Assembly: GCF_025847205.1 (NCBI RefSeq)
Contig: NZ_JAOYTH010000019.1
Coordinates: 52,158-116,157 of the forward strand
Length of the DNA stretch: 64,000 nt
Direction: 5' to 3'
Source of the DNA: Pararhizobium sp. YC-54
Lineage (GTDB): Bacteria > Pseudomonadota > Alphaproteobacteria > Rhizobiales > Rhizobiaceae
Numbering within the stretch: the stretch's first letter is position 1; every line of letters starts with the position of its first letter. Under the pieces are notes generated by a model. That model ran no database searches, was not told where the DNA came from, and saw only the letters and a program-made list of their open reading frames with translations. A program made the translations under genes and the position numbers. Shown here piece by piece: positions 18,200-27,428 of this stretch.

Positions 18200-18575
18200 T
18201 TAAAAACCCATCTCTTGTCACTGGCGATATTTTTCGCGAAACCGCTTAAGTTCCGCCACTGACAATAATCGCCGATTCTGATTTTGGAGCAAGGGCTTTT
18301 TGGTTAACGAAAGGTTAACGCAAGGCGGCCGAAAACTCGACATCAATCATGTTGTTCTTTCAATATCAGTCGGTTAGGTAGCCTCCTATCCTTGCCTGTT
18401 CAGCTTCTGTTCTAGGGCGAATCCTACAAATCAAAGTTGTTCGAAACCTCGATTTGGCCCGTCGTGAGCCTCCACTTCGCGCGACTCACCGCGCAGACAT
18501 TGTAAGATCCTACAACTACCGCCCGATTCCGATCCGTGCTGATCTCCCCGCCGACCAACGACGACGGAGAAATTC
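18200..18575. promoter_or_regulatory. Divergent repA/traI control region
   Basis: Non-coding region between divergent repA and traI. It holds a direct repeat GGTTAACG (twice, about 18302-18320), a tra-box-like dyad at 18500-18515 and a half-site AATCCTACAA at 18420-18429. Promoters for both operons must lie here; exact -10/-35 boxes could not be assigned confidently. Confidence 0.6.
18500..18515. promoter_or_regulatory. Candidate tra box (TraR operator) upstream of traI
   Basis: TTGTAAGATCCTACAA is a 16-bp near-perfect dyad centred on GATC, with one mismatched pair. It lies about 60 bases before the traI ATG, a position suited to LuxR-type activation. It differs in sequence from the Ti-plasmid tra box but has the same architecture. 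The half-site ATCCTACAA also occurs at 18421 and, inverted, upstream of traC. Confidence 0.55.
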
Positions 18576-19199
18576 ATGCAAGTTCTCGCGATCACCAAAC
18601 CGCGAAATGTTCAAGAAGCTCGGCTTCTCAAGCAACATTATCAGCTACGCGCACACATCTTCGGCAAGCGCCTGGGGTGGGAGGTCGATGTTGTGGACGG
18701 CCACGAGTCGGATGCCTTTGACGCTCTCGATCCAACCTACGTTCTCGCGATATCAAACAGCGGCAACGTAACCGGGTGCGCGAGGCTGCTGCCGGCGCGT
18801 GGCGCGACGATGGTGAGGGACGTCTTTCCCTCACTTCTTCCGGATGGCGGACTGAAAGCGCACCCCGCGATGGTCGAAAGTTCGCGCTTCTGCGTCGACA
18901 CCCGACTTGAGGAGGGCAGGGGAACCGGCTCGGTGCATGAGGCTACCCTGGCCATGTTCGCGGGCATTGTCGAATGGTGCATCGCGAACGGCATCACCGA
19001 GATCGTCACGGCCACCGACCTGCGCTTCGAACGGATTCTTGCGCGGGTTGGCTGGCCGCTGCAGCGGCTAGCCGAACCCAAGAAGATTGGCGTGACCATG
19101 GCCGTAGCCGGGATCCTGCCAGCCAATGCCAGAATCTTCCAGGAGCTACGCCCTTCCAACTACCGCTCCGAATTCACCCCCCTCAGCCAGGCAGCCTAA
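18576..19199 (+). CDS. traI: Acyl-homoserine-lactone synthase TraI
   Basis: LuxI-family autoinducer synthase of 207 residues. All six invariant LuxI residues are at their usual positions: R25, F29, W35, D46, D49 and R70. It makes an acyl-homoserine lactone from S-adenosylmethionine and an acyl-ACP; by analogy with Ti plasmids a 3-oxo-C8 signal is likely, but the chain length is not readable. First gene of the traI-trb operon, giving positive feedback with TraR. Confidence 0.94.
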   Translation: MQVLAITKPRNVQEARLLKQHYQLRAHIFGKRLGWEVDVVDGHESDAFDALDPTYVLAISNSGNVTGCARLLPARGATMVRDVFPSLLPDGGLKAHPAMVESSRFCVDTRLEEGRGTGSVHEATLAMFAGIVEWCIANGITEIVTATDLRFERILARVGWPLQRLAEPKKIGVTMAVAGILPANARIFQELRPSNYRSEFTPLSQAA

Positions 19200-19209
19200 G
19201 GAGAAATCT

Positions 19210-20187
19210 GTGAACCAGCTTCGTTCTCACCCCCGCCTTGTTCGCAAGCTTCAGGAGGCGCTCGGCGATCAGCTCTGTGTCGCTCTGGATGATGCCACCG
19301 TGGTCGAGATCATGCTCAATCCGGACGGAAAGCTGTTCATCGAACGGCTCGGCCACGGCGTCGCTCCGGCGGGTGAGATGTCGCCCGCAAGTGCGGAGAT
19401 GGTCATTGGAACCGTGGCGCACGCCCTTCAATCCGAGGTCGATACCGAGCAGCCAATCATTTCCGGTGAACTGCCCATTGGTGGCCACCGCTTCGAAGGG
19501 CTCTTGCCGCCCGTCGTCTCCAAGCCGGCTTTTACCATCCGCCGTCGCGCCTCGCGCCTGATCCCGCTCGAGGACTATGTGCGCTCGGGCGTGATGACCG
19601 AACAGCAGGCTTCGACCATCCGCAGCGCGATTTCGGCCCGCCTCAACATCATCATCTCCGGGGGCACTGGTTCCGGCAAGACGACGCTCGCCAATGCGGT
19701 CATCAATGAAATCGTCAAGTCGGCACCCGAAGACCGCCTCGTCATCCTTGAGGACACCGCGGAAATTCAGTGTGCGGCCGAGAATGCCGTGCTCCTCCAC
19801 ACCAGCGATACGGTCGACATGGCGCGACTGCTGAAGAGCACCATGCGCCTGCGTCCCGACCGGATTGTGGTCGGCGAAGTTCGCGACGGCGCTGCCTTGA
19901 CGCTCCTCAAGGCATGGAACACGGGCCATCCGGGCGGTGTGGCCACCATCCACTCCAATACGGCCATGTCGGCGCTACGCCGTCTTGAGCAACTGACGGC
20001 CGAGGCCAGCCAGCAGCCGATGCAGGAGGTGATCGGCGAAGCAGTCGATCTCGTCATTTCGATCGAGCGCACGGCACGGGGAAGGCGGGTTCGCGACGTC
20101 ATCCAGGTCGAGCGCTACGCACACGGCCAGTACGAAATCGAATCCGATCAACTCACGGAAGAACAGGAGGCGCGCTATGTCGCGTAG
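19210..20187 (+). CDS. trbB: Conjugative ATPase TrbB
   Basis: VirB11-like secretion ATPase of 325 residues from a GTG preceded by AAGGAGAA. Walker A is [14 protein letters not shown]; the Walker B/Asp box region is [29 protein letters not shown] with the following His box. It forms a cytoplasmic hexamer powering the Trb mating channel. An earlier in-frame ATG at 19126 lies inside traI and is unlikely. Confidence 0.93.
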   Translation: MNQLRSHPRLVRKLQEALGDQLCVALDDATVVEIMLNPDGKLFIERLGHGVAPAGEMSPASAEMVIGTVAHALQSEVDTEQPIISGELPIGGHRFEGLLPPVVSKPAFTIRRRASRLIPLEDYVRSGVMTEQQASTIRSAISARLNIIISGGTGSGKTTLANAVINEIVKSAPEDRLVILEDTAEIQCAAENAVLLHTSDTVDMARLLKSTMRLRPDRIVVGEVRDGAALTLLKAWNTGHPGGVATIHSNTAMSALRRLEQLTAEASQQPMQEVIGEAVDLVISIERTARGRRVRDVIQVERYAHGQYEIESDQLTEEQEARYVA

Positions 20188-20560
20188 AAATGCTCTCATC
20201 GCCGCAGCGCTCCTTGCGATGCCGATCGCCCTTGCCTCGGTTGCACCTGCGCTCGCGAGTTCGGGCGGCAGTCTTCCCTGGGAAGGGCCGCTACAGCAAA
20301 TCCAGGAATCGATCACCGGTCCGGTCGCGGGCGCCATTGCGCTTGCAGCGGTCGCGATTGCCGGCGGCATGCTGATATTCGGGGGCGAACTCAACGATTT
20401 CGCGCGGCGGCTTGTCTATATCGTGCTTGTCGCCGGTATCCTGCTCGGTGCGACCAACATCATCGGCCTGTTCGGCGCCACCGGCGCATCGATTGGACTG
20501 CCCGGCGAGCAGACGAGCTCACTTGGTGCAAGCGGAGAAGGGGAGGGGTCTGATGGCTGA
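20177..20560 (+). CDS. trbC: Conjugal pilin TrbC
   Basis: Protein of 127 residues with a signal sequence ([22 protein letters not shown]) and two hydrophobic segments (about 50-75 and 80-105), the VirB2/TrbC pilin layout. Known TrbC pilins are processed and cyclised by the TraF peptidase, present at 38940 in this window. It overlaps trbB by 11 bases and trbD by 8. Confidence 0.9.
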   Translation: MSRRNALIAAALLAMPIALASVAPALASSGGSLPWEGPLQQIQESITGPVAGAIALAAVAIAGGMLIFGGELNDFARRLVYIVLVAGILLGATNIIGLFGATGASIGLPGEQTSSLGASGEGEGSDG

Positions 20561-20852
20561 GTCCCTGTCCGGGCTGCAACGCAACCGCATTCATCGGGCG
20601 CTGTCACGTCCGAACCTGCTCATGGGCGCGGACCGGGAATTGGTGCTGCTCACGGGGCTGGCAGCCGTCATCCTCATCTTTGTGGTGCTGACGGTCTACT
20701 CCGCTCTCTTCGGCGTTGCCGTCTGGATCGTCATCATCGGGTTTCTGAGAATGATGGCAAAGGCGGACCCGCTGATGCGACAGGTCTATGTCCGCCATAT
20801 TTCCTTCCAGCATTACTACAGGGCGACCTCGTCGCCGTGGCGTCGGTATTAA
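20553..20852 (+). CDS. trbD: Conjugal transfer protein TrbD
   Basis: VirB3-like inner-membrane protein of 99 residues with two adjacent transmembrane segments (about 30-75, [33 protein letters not shown] region). Its start overlaps trbC and has a GGGAGGGG ribosome site. It probably partners TrbE at the base of the transfer channel. Confidence 0.88.
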   Translation: MAESLSGLQRNRIHRALSRPNLLMGADRELVLLTGLAAVILIFVVLTVYSALFGVAVWIVIIGFLRMMAKADPLMRQVYVRHISFQHYYRATSSPWRRY

Positions 20853-20861
20853 GGGGCAGGC

Positions 20862-23318
20862 ATGGTCGCTCTCAAACGCTTCCGGGCCACCGGCCCGTCC
20901 TTTGCCGATCTTGTTCCCTATGCTGGCCTCGTCGACAATGGGGTGCTCTTGTTGAAGGACGGGAGCCTGATGGCCGGCTGGTATTTTGCCGGACCAGACT
21001 CCGAAAGCGCGACCGACATGGAGCGCAACGAACTGTCCCGCCAGATCAATACAATCCTGTCGCGGCTCGGGAGCGGCTGGATGATCCAGGTCGAGGCCGT
21101 TCGCATTCCGACATTCGACTACCCGTCGGATGATCGCTGCCATTTCTCCGATCCTGTCACGCGCGCGATCGACGCCGAGCGGCGGGCGCATTTTGGGCGT
21201 GAGCAGGGGCACTTCGAAAGCAAGCACGCGCTTGTCCTCACCTATCGGCCGCTCGAGTCCAAAAAGACAGCGCTCAGCAAATACATCTATTCGGACGAGG
21301 AGAGCCGGAAGAAAACCTATGCCGACACGGTGCTGTTCATCTTCAAGAACGCCGTGCGCGAAATCGAGCAGTATTTTTCCAACACCCTTTCGATCCGGCG
21401 GATGGAGACGCGCGAGGTCGCGGAAAGGGGAGGGGAGCGGCTCGCCCGCTATGACGAACTGCTGCAGTTCGTCCGCTTCTGCATCACCGGCGAAAACCAT
21501 CCGATCCGATTGCCGGATGCGCCGATGTATCTTGACTGGGTCGCCACGGCCGAGCTCGAACATAGCCTGACGCCAAAGGTCGAGAATCGCTTCCTCGGCG
21601 TCGTGGCGATCGACGGACTGCCGGCCGAGAGTTGGCCGGGGATCCTCAACAGCCTTGACCTGATGCCGCTTACCTATCGCTGGTCATCGCGCTTCATCTT
21701 CCTGGATGCGGAGGAGGCGCGGCAGAAACTCGAACGCACTCGCAAGAAATGGCAACAGAAGGTGCGGCCGTTCTTCGATCAGCTTTTCCAGACGCAGAGC
21801 CGGTCGGTTGATCAGGATGCCATGACCATGGTCGTGGAGACGGAAGATGCCATAGCACAGGCCTCGTCGCAGCTTGTCGCCTATGGCTACTATACGCCAG
21901 TCATCATTCTCTTCGATCATGATCGTGAAGCCCTGCAGGAGAAAGCCGAAGCGATCCGCCGATTGATCCAGGCTGAGGGGTTCGGAGCGCGGATCGAAAC
22001 GCTAAACGCGACCGACGCCTATCTCGGAAGCCTGCCAGGCAATTGGTACAGCAACATCCGAGAGCCGCTGATCAACACAAGCAATCTCGCCGATTTGATC
22101 CCCTTGAACTCGGTCTGGTCGGGCAATCCGGTGGCGCCGTGCCCCTTCTACCCGCCAAACTCACCACCGCTGATGCAAGTCGCGAGCGGCTCGACGCCTT
22201 TCCGGCTCAATCTCCATGTCGATGACGTGGGCCATACACTGATCTTCGGACCGACCGGATCGGGCAAGTCGACACTTCTGGCGCTGATCGCAGCGCAGTT
22301 CCGGCGCTACGAACACGCCCAGATCTTTGCCTTCGACAAAGGCAATTCGCTCCTGCCGCTGACACTCGCCGCCGGCGGCGATCATTACGAGATCGGCGGC
22401 GACGCTCACGAAGAGGGGAGGGCGCTGGCCTTCTGCCCGCTATCGGACCTGACGAGCGACGCCGATCGGGCATGGGCCGCGGAATGGATCGAAATGCTGG
22501 TGGCGCTGCAGGGCGTCGCCATTACACCCGATCATCGCAACGCTATCTCGCGGCAGGTTGGGCTGATGGCCAACGCGCCCGGCCGATCGCTCTCGGATTT
22601 CGTCAGCGGCGTGCAGATGCGCGAGATCAAGGATGCTTTGCGTCACTACACCGTCGACGGTCCGATGGGCCAGCTTCTCGATGCGGAACAGGACGGTCTG
22701 TCGCTCGGTGCCTTCCAGACTTTCGAGATCGAGCAGCTCATGAACATGGGCGAGCGCAATCTCGTGCCGGTCCTCACCTATCTGTTCCGGCGGATCGAGA
22801 AGCGCCTCGACGGCTCGCCAAGCCTGATCGTGCTTGACGAGGCCTGGCTGATGCTTGGCCATCCGGTGTTTCGAAGCAAGATTCGCGAGTGGCTCAAGGT
22901 GCTGCGCAAGGCCAACTGCGCCGTCGTGCTCGCCACACAGTCGATCTCGGACGCCGAACGCTCCGGCATCATCGATGTCCTGAAGGAATCCTGCCCGACA
23001 AAGATTTGCCTTCCGAATGGTGCCGCGCGGGAGCCAGGGACCCGTGAGTTCTACGAGCGGATCGGTTTCAACGAGCGGCAGATCGAGATCGTCTCGAACG
23101 CAATGCCGAAGCGTGAATATTACGTCGTGACGCCGGAAGGCCGACGGCTGTTCGATATGGCACTCGGCCCGGTGGCGCTCAGCTTTGTCGGCGCCTCCGG
23201 CAAGGAAGACTTGAAGCGCATTCGCGCGCTCAATTCCGAACACGGCCGCGACTGGCCGATCCATTGGCTTCAGACAAGAGGAGTTCACGATGCCGCATTG
23301 CTGCTCAACTTCGAATAG
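20862..23318 (+). CDS. trbE: Conjugative ATPase TrbE
   Basis: VirB4-family ATPase of 818 residues, normal length. CagE/TrbE N-terminal domain followed by Walker A FGPTGSGKSTLLALIAAQF (about 463-481) and Walker B SLIVLDEAWLMLGHP (about 650). It energises pilus assembly and substrate transfer at the inner membrane. Its last 29 bases overlap trbJ. Confidence 0.93.
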   Translation: MVALKRFRATGPSFADLVPYAGLVDNGVLLLKDGSLMAGWYFAGPDSESATDMERNELSRQINTILSRLGSGWMIQVEAVRIPTFDYPSDDRCHFSDPVTRAIDAERRAHFGREQGHFESKHALVLTYRPLESKKTALSKYIYSDEESRKKTYADTVLFIFKNAVREIEQYFSNTLSIRRMETREVAERGGERLARYDELLQFVRFCITGENHPIRLPDAPMYLDWVATAELEHSLTPKVENRFLGVVAIDGLPAESWPGILNSLDLMPLTYRWSSRFIFLDAEEARQKLERTRKKWQQKVRPFFDQLFQTQSRSVDQDAMTMVVETEDAIAQASSQLVAYGYYTPVIILFDHDREALQEKAEAIRRLIQAEGFGARIETLNATDAYLGSLPGNWYSNIREPLINTSNLADLIPLNSVWSGNPVAPCPFYPPNSPPLMQVASGSTPFRLNLHVDDVGHTLIFGPTGSGKSTLLALIAAQFRRYEHAQIFAFDKGNSLLPLTLAAGGDHYEIGGDAHEEGRALAFCPLSDLTSDADRAWAAEWIEMLVALQGVAITPDHRNAISRQVGLMANAPGRSLSDFVSGVQMREIKDALRHYTVDGPMGQLLDAEQDGLSLGAFQTFEIEQLMNMGERNLVPVLTYLFRRIEKRLDGSPSLIVLDEAWLMLGHPVFRSKIREWLKVLRKANCAVVLATQSISDAERSGIIDVLKESCPTKICLPNGAAREPGTREFYERIGFNERQIEIVSNAMPKREYYVVTPEGRRLFDMALGPVALSFVGASGKEDLKRIRALNSEHGRDWPIHWLQTRGVHDAALLLNFE

Positions 23319-24093
23319 ATTGCTCGCCGGTTTGGCGGCGATCGCGTTGACGATGGGAACTATGAGTCCCGCAGATGCCGGCACCGCCACTGGTGCGGCC
23401 ACAGAGTGGACGCAGGTGCTCAACAATGGCGAGCTGGTTGCGCTGGTCGGGAAGTCTGGGGAGCAAATCCAGAACCAGCTCACCCAGATCAGCCAGCTCG
23501 CGCAACAAATCGAAACGCAGCTCAACATCTATCAAAACCTGCTTCAGAACACCGCCACTCTTCCGTCGCACATGTGGGGGCAGGTCGAGAGCGATCTCAA
23601 TCAGCTGCGCAGCATCGTCGACCAGGGCCAGAGCATTTCGTTTTCGATGGGCAATGCCGACGAGGTGCTCCAGCAGCGCTTTCAGAGCTATTCGAGCCTC
23701 AGGACCAACCTGCCGAACGCGACAAGTTTTTCCTCAAGTTATCAGACCTGGTCCGACACCAACCGGGACACGATCGCCAGTACGCTGAAGGCCGCGAGCC
23801 TGACTGCCGACCAGTTTGATAGCGAGGAAGGCACAATGTCTTCGCTACGATCGATGTCCGAGACCGCCGACGGCCAGATGAAGGCACTGCAGGTTGGGCA
23901 CGAGATTGCCGCACAACAGGTCGCGCAGATGCAGAAGCTGCGCGGGCTCGTCTCGCAGCAAATGACGATGATGGGAACCTGGCTTCAAACCGAGCAGACC
24001 GACAAGGACCTCGCACAGGCGCGGCGGGAAAAGTTCTTCAACGCGGAGGTTCGAAGCATTCCGGAAGGTCAGAAGATGGAGCCACGCTGGTGA
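23290..24093 (+). CDS. trbJ: Conjugal transfer protein TrbJ
   Basis: VirB5-like protein of 267 residues with an N-terminal signal peptide (cleavage likely after SPADAG, about residue 31) and long Gln-rich helices (QIQNQLTQISQLAQQIETQL) forming coiled coils. It is expected in the periplasm or at the pilus tip. The C-terminal tail REKFFNAEVRSIPEGQKM-PRW resembles the TrbK tail encoded next to it. It overlaps trbE by 29 and trbK by 4 bases. Confidence 0.9.
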   Translation: MPHCCSTSNRLLAGLAAIALTMGTMSPADAGTATGAATEWTQVLNNGELVALVGKSGEQIQNQLTQISQLAQQIETQLNIYQNLLQNTATLPSHMWGQVESDLNQLRSIVDQGQSISFSMGNADEVLQQRFQSYSSLRTNLPNATSFSSSYQTWSDTNRDTIASTLKAASLTADQFDSEEGTMSSLRSMSETADGQMKALQVGHEIAAQQVAQMQKLRGLVSQQMTMMGTWLQTEQTDKDLAQARREKFFNAEVRSIPEGQKMEPRW

Positions 24094-24290
24094 ACCGTGC
24101 CGTTGTCATTGCCTTGCTCGTGCTTGTTGCCGGTCTCTCGTCTGCGGCGACAGTGCTGATCGTCAACTTCAGAGACGCCAAGAATTCGACGCTCACCGAG
24201 GAGCAGCGTGCCGTCCGCGAAAAGTTTTTCGGCTCTGACAAAGAGTTGCCGCCGATCAAGGATGGCCAGGAGATGCGTCCGAGATGGTGA
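24090..24290 (+). CDS. trbK: Entry-exclusion-type protein TrbK
   Basis: Protein of 66 residues from a GTG overlapping the trbJ stop. One N-terminal hydrophobic segment (about 4-26) then a short periplasmic tail. TrbK proteins block redundant mating into cells that already carry the plasmid and are often lipoproteins; no lipobox cysteine is present here, so it is probably membrane-anchored. The tail (REKFF...DGQEMRPRW) mirrors that of TrbJ. Confidence 0.82.
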   Translation: MNRAVVIALLVLVAGLSSAATVLIVNFRDAKNSTLTEEQRAVREKFFGSDKELPPIKDGQEMRPRW

Positions 24291-25462
24291 GGTCTTCTTT
24301 TGGACGTTCAGCACTGATAGCCGGCCTCCTTTGCTTTGTCTTTGCGGTCCCCGCTTTCGCGCAACAGGGACAAGTCCTGACGGAGCTCGAAAATCAGGTC
24401 TCCACTGCCGCCAAAGGTTGGGAGACCACAATTATGGATGCGGCGAGATCTCTTTTCTGGATCCTCGCGACCATCGAAATCGGGATTGCTGCCATTTGGC
24501 TGGCGCTCCAGGCAGCATCGCTCGACAGCTGGTTCGCGGAGCTTGTTCGGCGCATAATGTTTATTGGCTTTTTCGCTTTCGTCCTCACTCAGGGTCCGAG
24601 CTTTGCCCGGGCGGTGGTCGACAGCCTTTTCCAAATTGGCGCCGGTGGTGGATCCGCGTCCCCCGCCGAGGTATTCGATGCGGGAATTCGCGTTGCTTCG
24701 CAAATGTCGCAACAAGCCCAGTTCGGTGTGTTCGAGGATAATGCGCTGGCGATTGCGGCGGTGCTGGCGATGGGCGTCGTCGTCATTTGCTTCTCACTGG
24801 TTGCAGCGATTTTCGTGTCGGTCATGGTCGAGATGTATGTCGGCCTGCTTGCCGGCATGATCATGCTCGGGCTCGGTGGATCCTCCTTCACGAAAGACTT
24901 CGCCATCCGTTACCTTGTGTACGCCTTCGGCGTCGGCATGAAGCTCATGGCATTGGTCATGATCGCAAAGATCGGGTCCGAGGTACTGATGGGTCTGGCG
25001 AATGCGCCCACTGCATCCTCCGACCAATTTGTCACAACGCTCGCCATCGCCGGGATCTCGGTGGTGGTCTTCATCATCGCCATGTACGTGCCAAACATCA
25101 TTCAGGGTGTCGTTCAGGGCGCCTCTGTTTCTGGTGGGATGGAGGCGATCCGCCATGGTGGTCAGGCGGCATCCTTCGCCACAGGCGCCGGCTTCCTTGC
25201 CGCGGGTGCGGCAGGAGCAGGCTTTGCAGCCGGCCAAGCCGCCCGGGCCGCAGGTTCATCAGTGGCCGGTAGCGCTCTTAGAGGCTTCGGCGCCGGGATC
25301 GGGTCTGCCGGCAAGGCCGCAGGTTCCGCGGCCAAGGAAAAGGCCATCGGCTCTCCCGGCGCCTATGCCGGATCGATCCTCGGGCTCGCCAACGCAAAAC
25401 TTGACGAGAGCCGCAGCGGTCATAGGGGACCAAAGCCACCCCCAGAGCACAAAGACCAATAG
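24284..25462 (+). CDS. trbL: Conjugal transfer protein TrbL
   Basis: VirB6-like polytopic inner-membrane protein of 392 residues: signal-like N terminus ending FAVPAFAQQ, about six transmembrane segments between residues 50 and 280, then a Gly/Ala-rich C-terminal region (GAGFLAAGAAGAGFAAGQAA). It forms part of the translocation pore. Overlaps trbK by 7 bases. Confidence 0.9.
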   Translation: MVRSSFGRSALIAGLLCFVFAVPAFAQQGQVLTELENQVSTAAKGWETTIMDAARSLFWILATIEIGIAAIWLALQAASLDSWFAELVRRIMFIGFFAFVLTQGPSFARAVVDSLFQIGAGGGSASPAEVFDAGIRVASQMSQQAQFGVFEDNALAIAAVLAMGVVVICFSLVAAIFVSVMVEMYVGLLAGMIMLGLGGSSFTKDFAIRYLVYAFGVGMKLMALVMIAKIGSEVLMGLANAPTASSDQFVTTLAIAGISVVVFIIAMYVPNIIQGVVQGASVSGGMEAIRHGGQAASFATGAGFLAAGAAGAGFAAGQAARAAGSSVAGSALRGFGAGIGSAGKAAGSAAKEKAIGSPGAYAGSILGLANAKLDESRSGHRGPKPPPEHKDQ

Positions 25463-25483
25463 CAGTCAGAAAGTGATCCATCG

Positions 25484-26146
25484 ATGGCAGCAAATCGCGC
25501 CCCCGAAAACCCCTATCTCGCCGCGCGCCAGGAATGGAGCGAGCGATACGGTTCCTATGTAAAGGCCGCCGCCGCATGGCGGATCGTCGGCATTCTCGGT
25601 CTCACCATGGCCGTCATCGGCTTCGGGTACGCAATGTACCTGAGCACCCAGGTGAAGTTGGTGCCCTATATCGTCCAGGTCGACAAGCTTGGAACCTCGG
25701 TGATGTCAGGTTTCCCCGAGCAGATCGAATATGCTGATGTCCGGGTGGTTCGCGCCTCGCTCGGCAACTTCGTGACCAGCTTTCGCAGTATCACGCCGGA
25801 TGCCGTCGTGCAGAAGCAGTATATCGATCGGACCTACGCGCTTCTTCGAACCTCCGATCCATCGACGCAAAAAATCAATGACTGGTTTCGAAGCAACTCG
25901 CCGTTCGAAAAAGCCAAGTCATCGACGATTGCCATCGAGGTCAACAACATCGTGGCGCTCTCGAACCAGACCTATCAGATCGACTGGACCGAATATGAAC
26001 GGGACCGCAAGGGCAAGGAGATCGGCACGCGCCGGTTTCGCGGGATTGCGACGGTGACGCTGACCGCACCGCAGGACGAGGCGACCATCCGCCTCAATCC
26101 GATCGGTCTTTATGTCCGGGATTTCGACTGGACAGCACAGCTTTAA
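25484..26146 (+). CDS. trbF: Conjugal transfer protein TrbF
   Basis: VirB8-like assembly protein of 220 residues: short cytoplasmic N terminus ([21 protein letters not shown]), one membrane span (about 32-55), then a periplasmic NTF2-like domain. It scaffolds the core complex with TrbG and TrbI. Confidence 0.91.
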   Translation: MAANRAPENPYLAARQEWSERYGSYVKAAAAWRIVGILGLTMAVIGFGYAMYLSTQVKLVPYIVQVDKLGTSVMSGFPEQIEYADVRVVRASLGNFVTSFRSITPDAVVQKQYIDRTYALLRTSDPSTQKINDWFRSNSPFEKAKSSTIAIEVNNIVALSNQTYQIDWTEYERDRKGKEIGTRRFRGIATVTLTAPQDEATIRLNPIGLYVRDFDWTAQL

Positions 26147-26163
26147 GGGCAGGGGATTTCTCA

Positions 26164-26976
26164 ATGCACAGAACAGGATTGATCGCAGCCATCGGCTGCC
26201 TGGCCACACTCGTCTTTGTGAGCGGCGCTGAGGCGCAGAGCATGACAAACAATGAGGTGAAGGGGACGAATATTTCCAGAAAATGGCGCGGCACAGCCGG
26301 GCTGGTGACGACCGGTCCAGACGGCAAGGTCATCTTCCTCTTCGGCGAGACACAACCATCCGTCGTCTGCTCGCCGCTTCAGGTCTGCGACATCGAATTG
26401 CAGGGCGGCGAAATCGTCCGTGACGTTCTCGTCGGCGATACTGTGCGCTGGAAGGTCGAACCCGCGACGTCGGGCGCGACGGGCGGGCAGGCGATCCACC
26501 TGATCGTCAAGCCATCGGAACCGGGACTTGTTACCTCGATGGTGGTCACGACGTCGCGCCGCACCTATCACATCCAGCTCAAGTCCCATCCGAGCCAGTA
26601 CATGGCGCGGGTCGGTTTCGAGTATCCGGAGGACGTTTCGACGAAGCTTGCCGATATCAATTCCCGGCTGGAGACCGGTGGAATTCCTGGAACGGCACCC
26701 GACAAGCTGAACTTTTCCTACTCGGTGAGCGGAAGCGCGCCCTGGAAGCCGAAACGGGTCTATTCGGACGGCGCCAAAACCTACATCCAGTTTTCGAAAT
26801 CGATATCGGGACAGGACGCGCCGGTTCTGTTTGTCGTCAGCGGCGGCCAGAACCGCATCGTCAACTACCGCATGAAGAACGACATGATGATCGTCGACTA
26901 CGCGGTCGACAAGGCGATCCTTGTCTCCGGCGTCGGCTGGCGTCAGCAGAAGATCACTATCCGGCGGGGAGGCTAA
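26164..26976 (+). CDS. trbG: Conjugal transfer protein TrbG
   Basis: VirB9-like outer core-complex protein of 270 residues with an N-terminal signal peptide (cleavage near SGAEAQS, about residue 23) and the family segment [22 protein letters not shown], ending with the [17 protein letters not shown]-terminal domain that reaches the outer membrane. Confidence 0.92.
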   Translation: MHRTGLIAAIGCLATLVFVSGAEAQSMTNNEVKGTNISRKWRGTAGLVTTGPDGKVIFLFGETQPSVVCSPLQVCDIELQGGEIVRDVLVGDTVRWKVEPATSGATGGQAIHLIVKPSEPGLVTSMVVTTSRRTYHIQLKSHPSQYMARVGFEYPEDVSTKLADINSRLETGGIPGTAPDKLNFSYSVSGSAPWKPKRVYSDGAKTYIQFSKSISGQDAPVLFVVSGGQNRIVNYRMKNDMMIVDYAVDKAILVSGVGWRQQKITIRRGG

Positions 26977-26979
26977 ACC

Positions 26980-27417
26980 ATGGGCAAATTTCTGATCTCG
27001 CTTATAGCGGCGGCCCTTCTTTCCGGCTGCCAAACGACCGAGGATGGGTTGACCACAAGTTCCACTCCCGTCGCAGTCACCGGTCCCGCCGCAAGTGCGA
27101 TTGCCGGCGATATGGCAAGCCGGCTCGCAGAGCAGATTGGTCCCGCTGGCACGACGACGATCAGAATCGAAAAAGACTCGTCGGATTTTACGACCGCGCT
27201 CGAGGCAGCGCTGAAGGGCTGGGGCTACACGGTCATCACCGACGGCAAGAGCGGCAAGGACGTGAAGCCGGTCGAGCTCGCTTATTCGATCGATGGCTTT
27301 GATGGCCAAGTGCTCGCGCGGCTTTCAACGCCGACCATCGCCCTGGGCCGAGTCTACACGGCAACGGCATCCGGTGCCGTGCCGGCAAGCCCGCTTTCCA
27401 TCATGCAGCGCAACTGA
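26980..27417 (+). CDS. trbH: Conjugal transfer lipoprotein TrbH
   Basis: Lipoprotein of 145 residues with lipobox LLSGC (Cys at about residue 16), matching TrbH of Ti-type trb operons, which plays the part of VirB7 near TrbG. Three bases separate it from trbG. Confidence 0.88.
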   Translation: MGKFLISLIAAALLSGCQTTEDGLTTSSTPVAVTGPAASAIAGDMASRLAEQIGPAGTTTIRIEKDSSDFTTALEAALKGWGYTVITDGKSGKDVKPVELAYSIDGFDGQVLARLSTPTIALGRVYTATASGAVPASPLSIMQRN

Positions 27418-27428
27418 CGGAGGCAGAT

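Noticed and set aside
20604..21563. Minus-strand open frame across trbD/trbE
   Set aside because: Antisense to well-supported trb genes with no domain or ribosome site.
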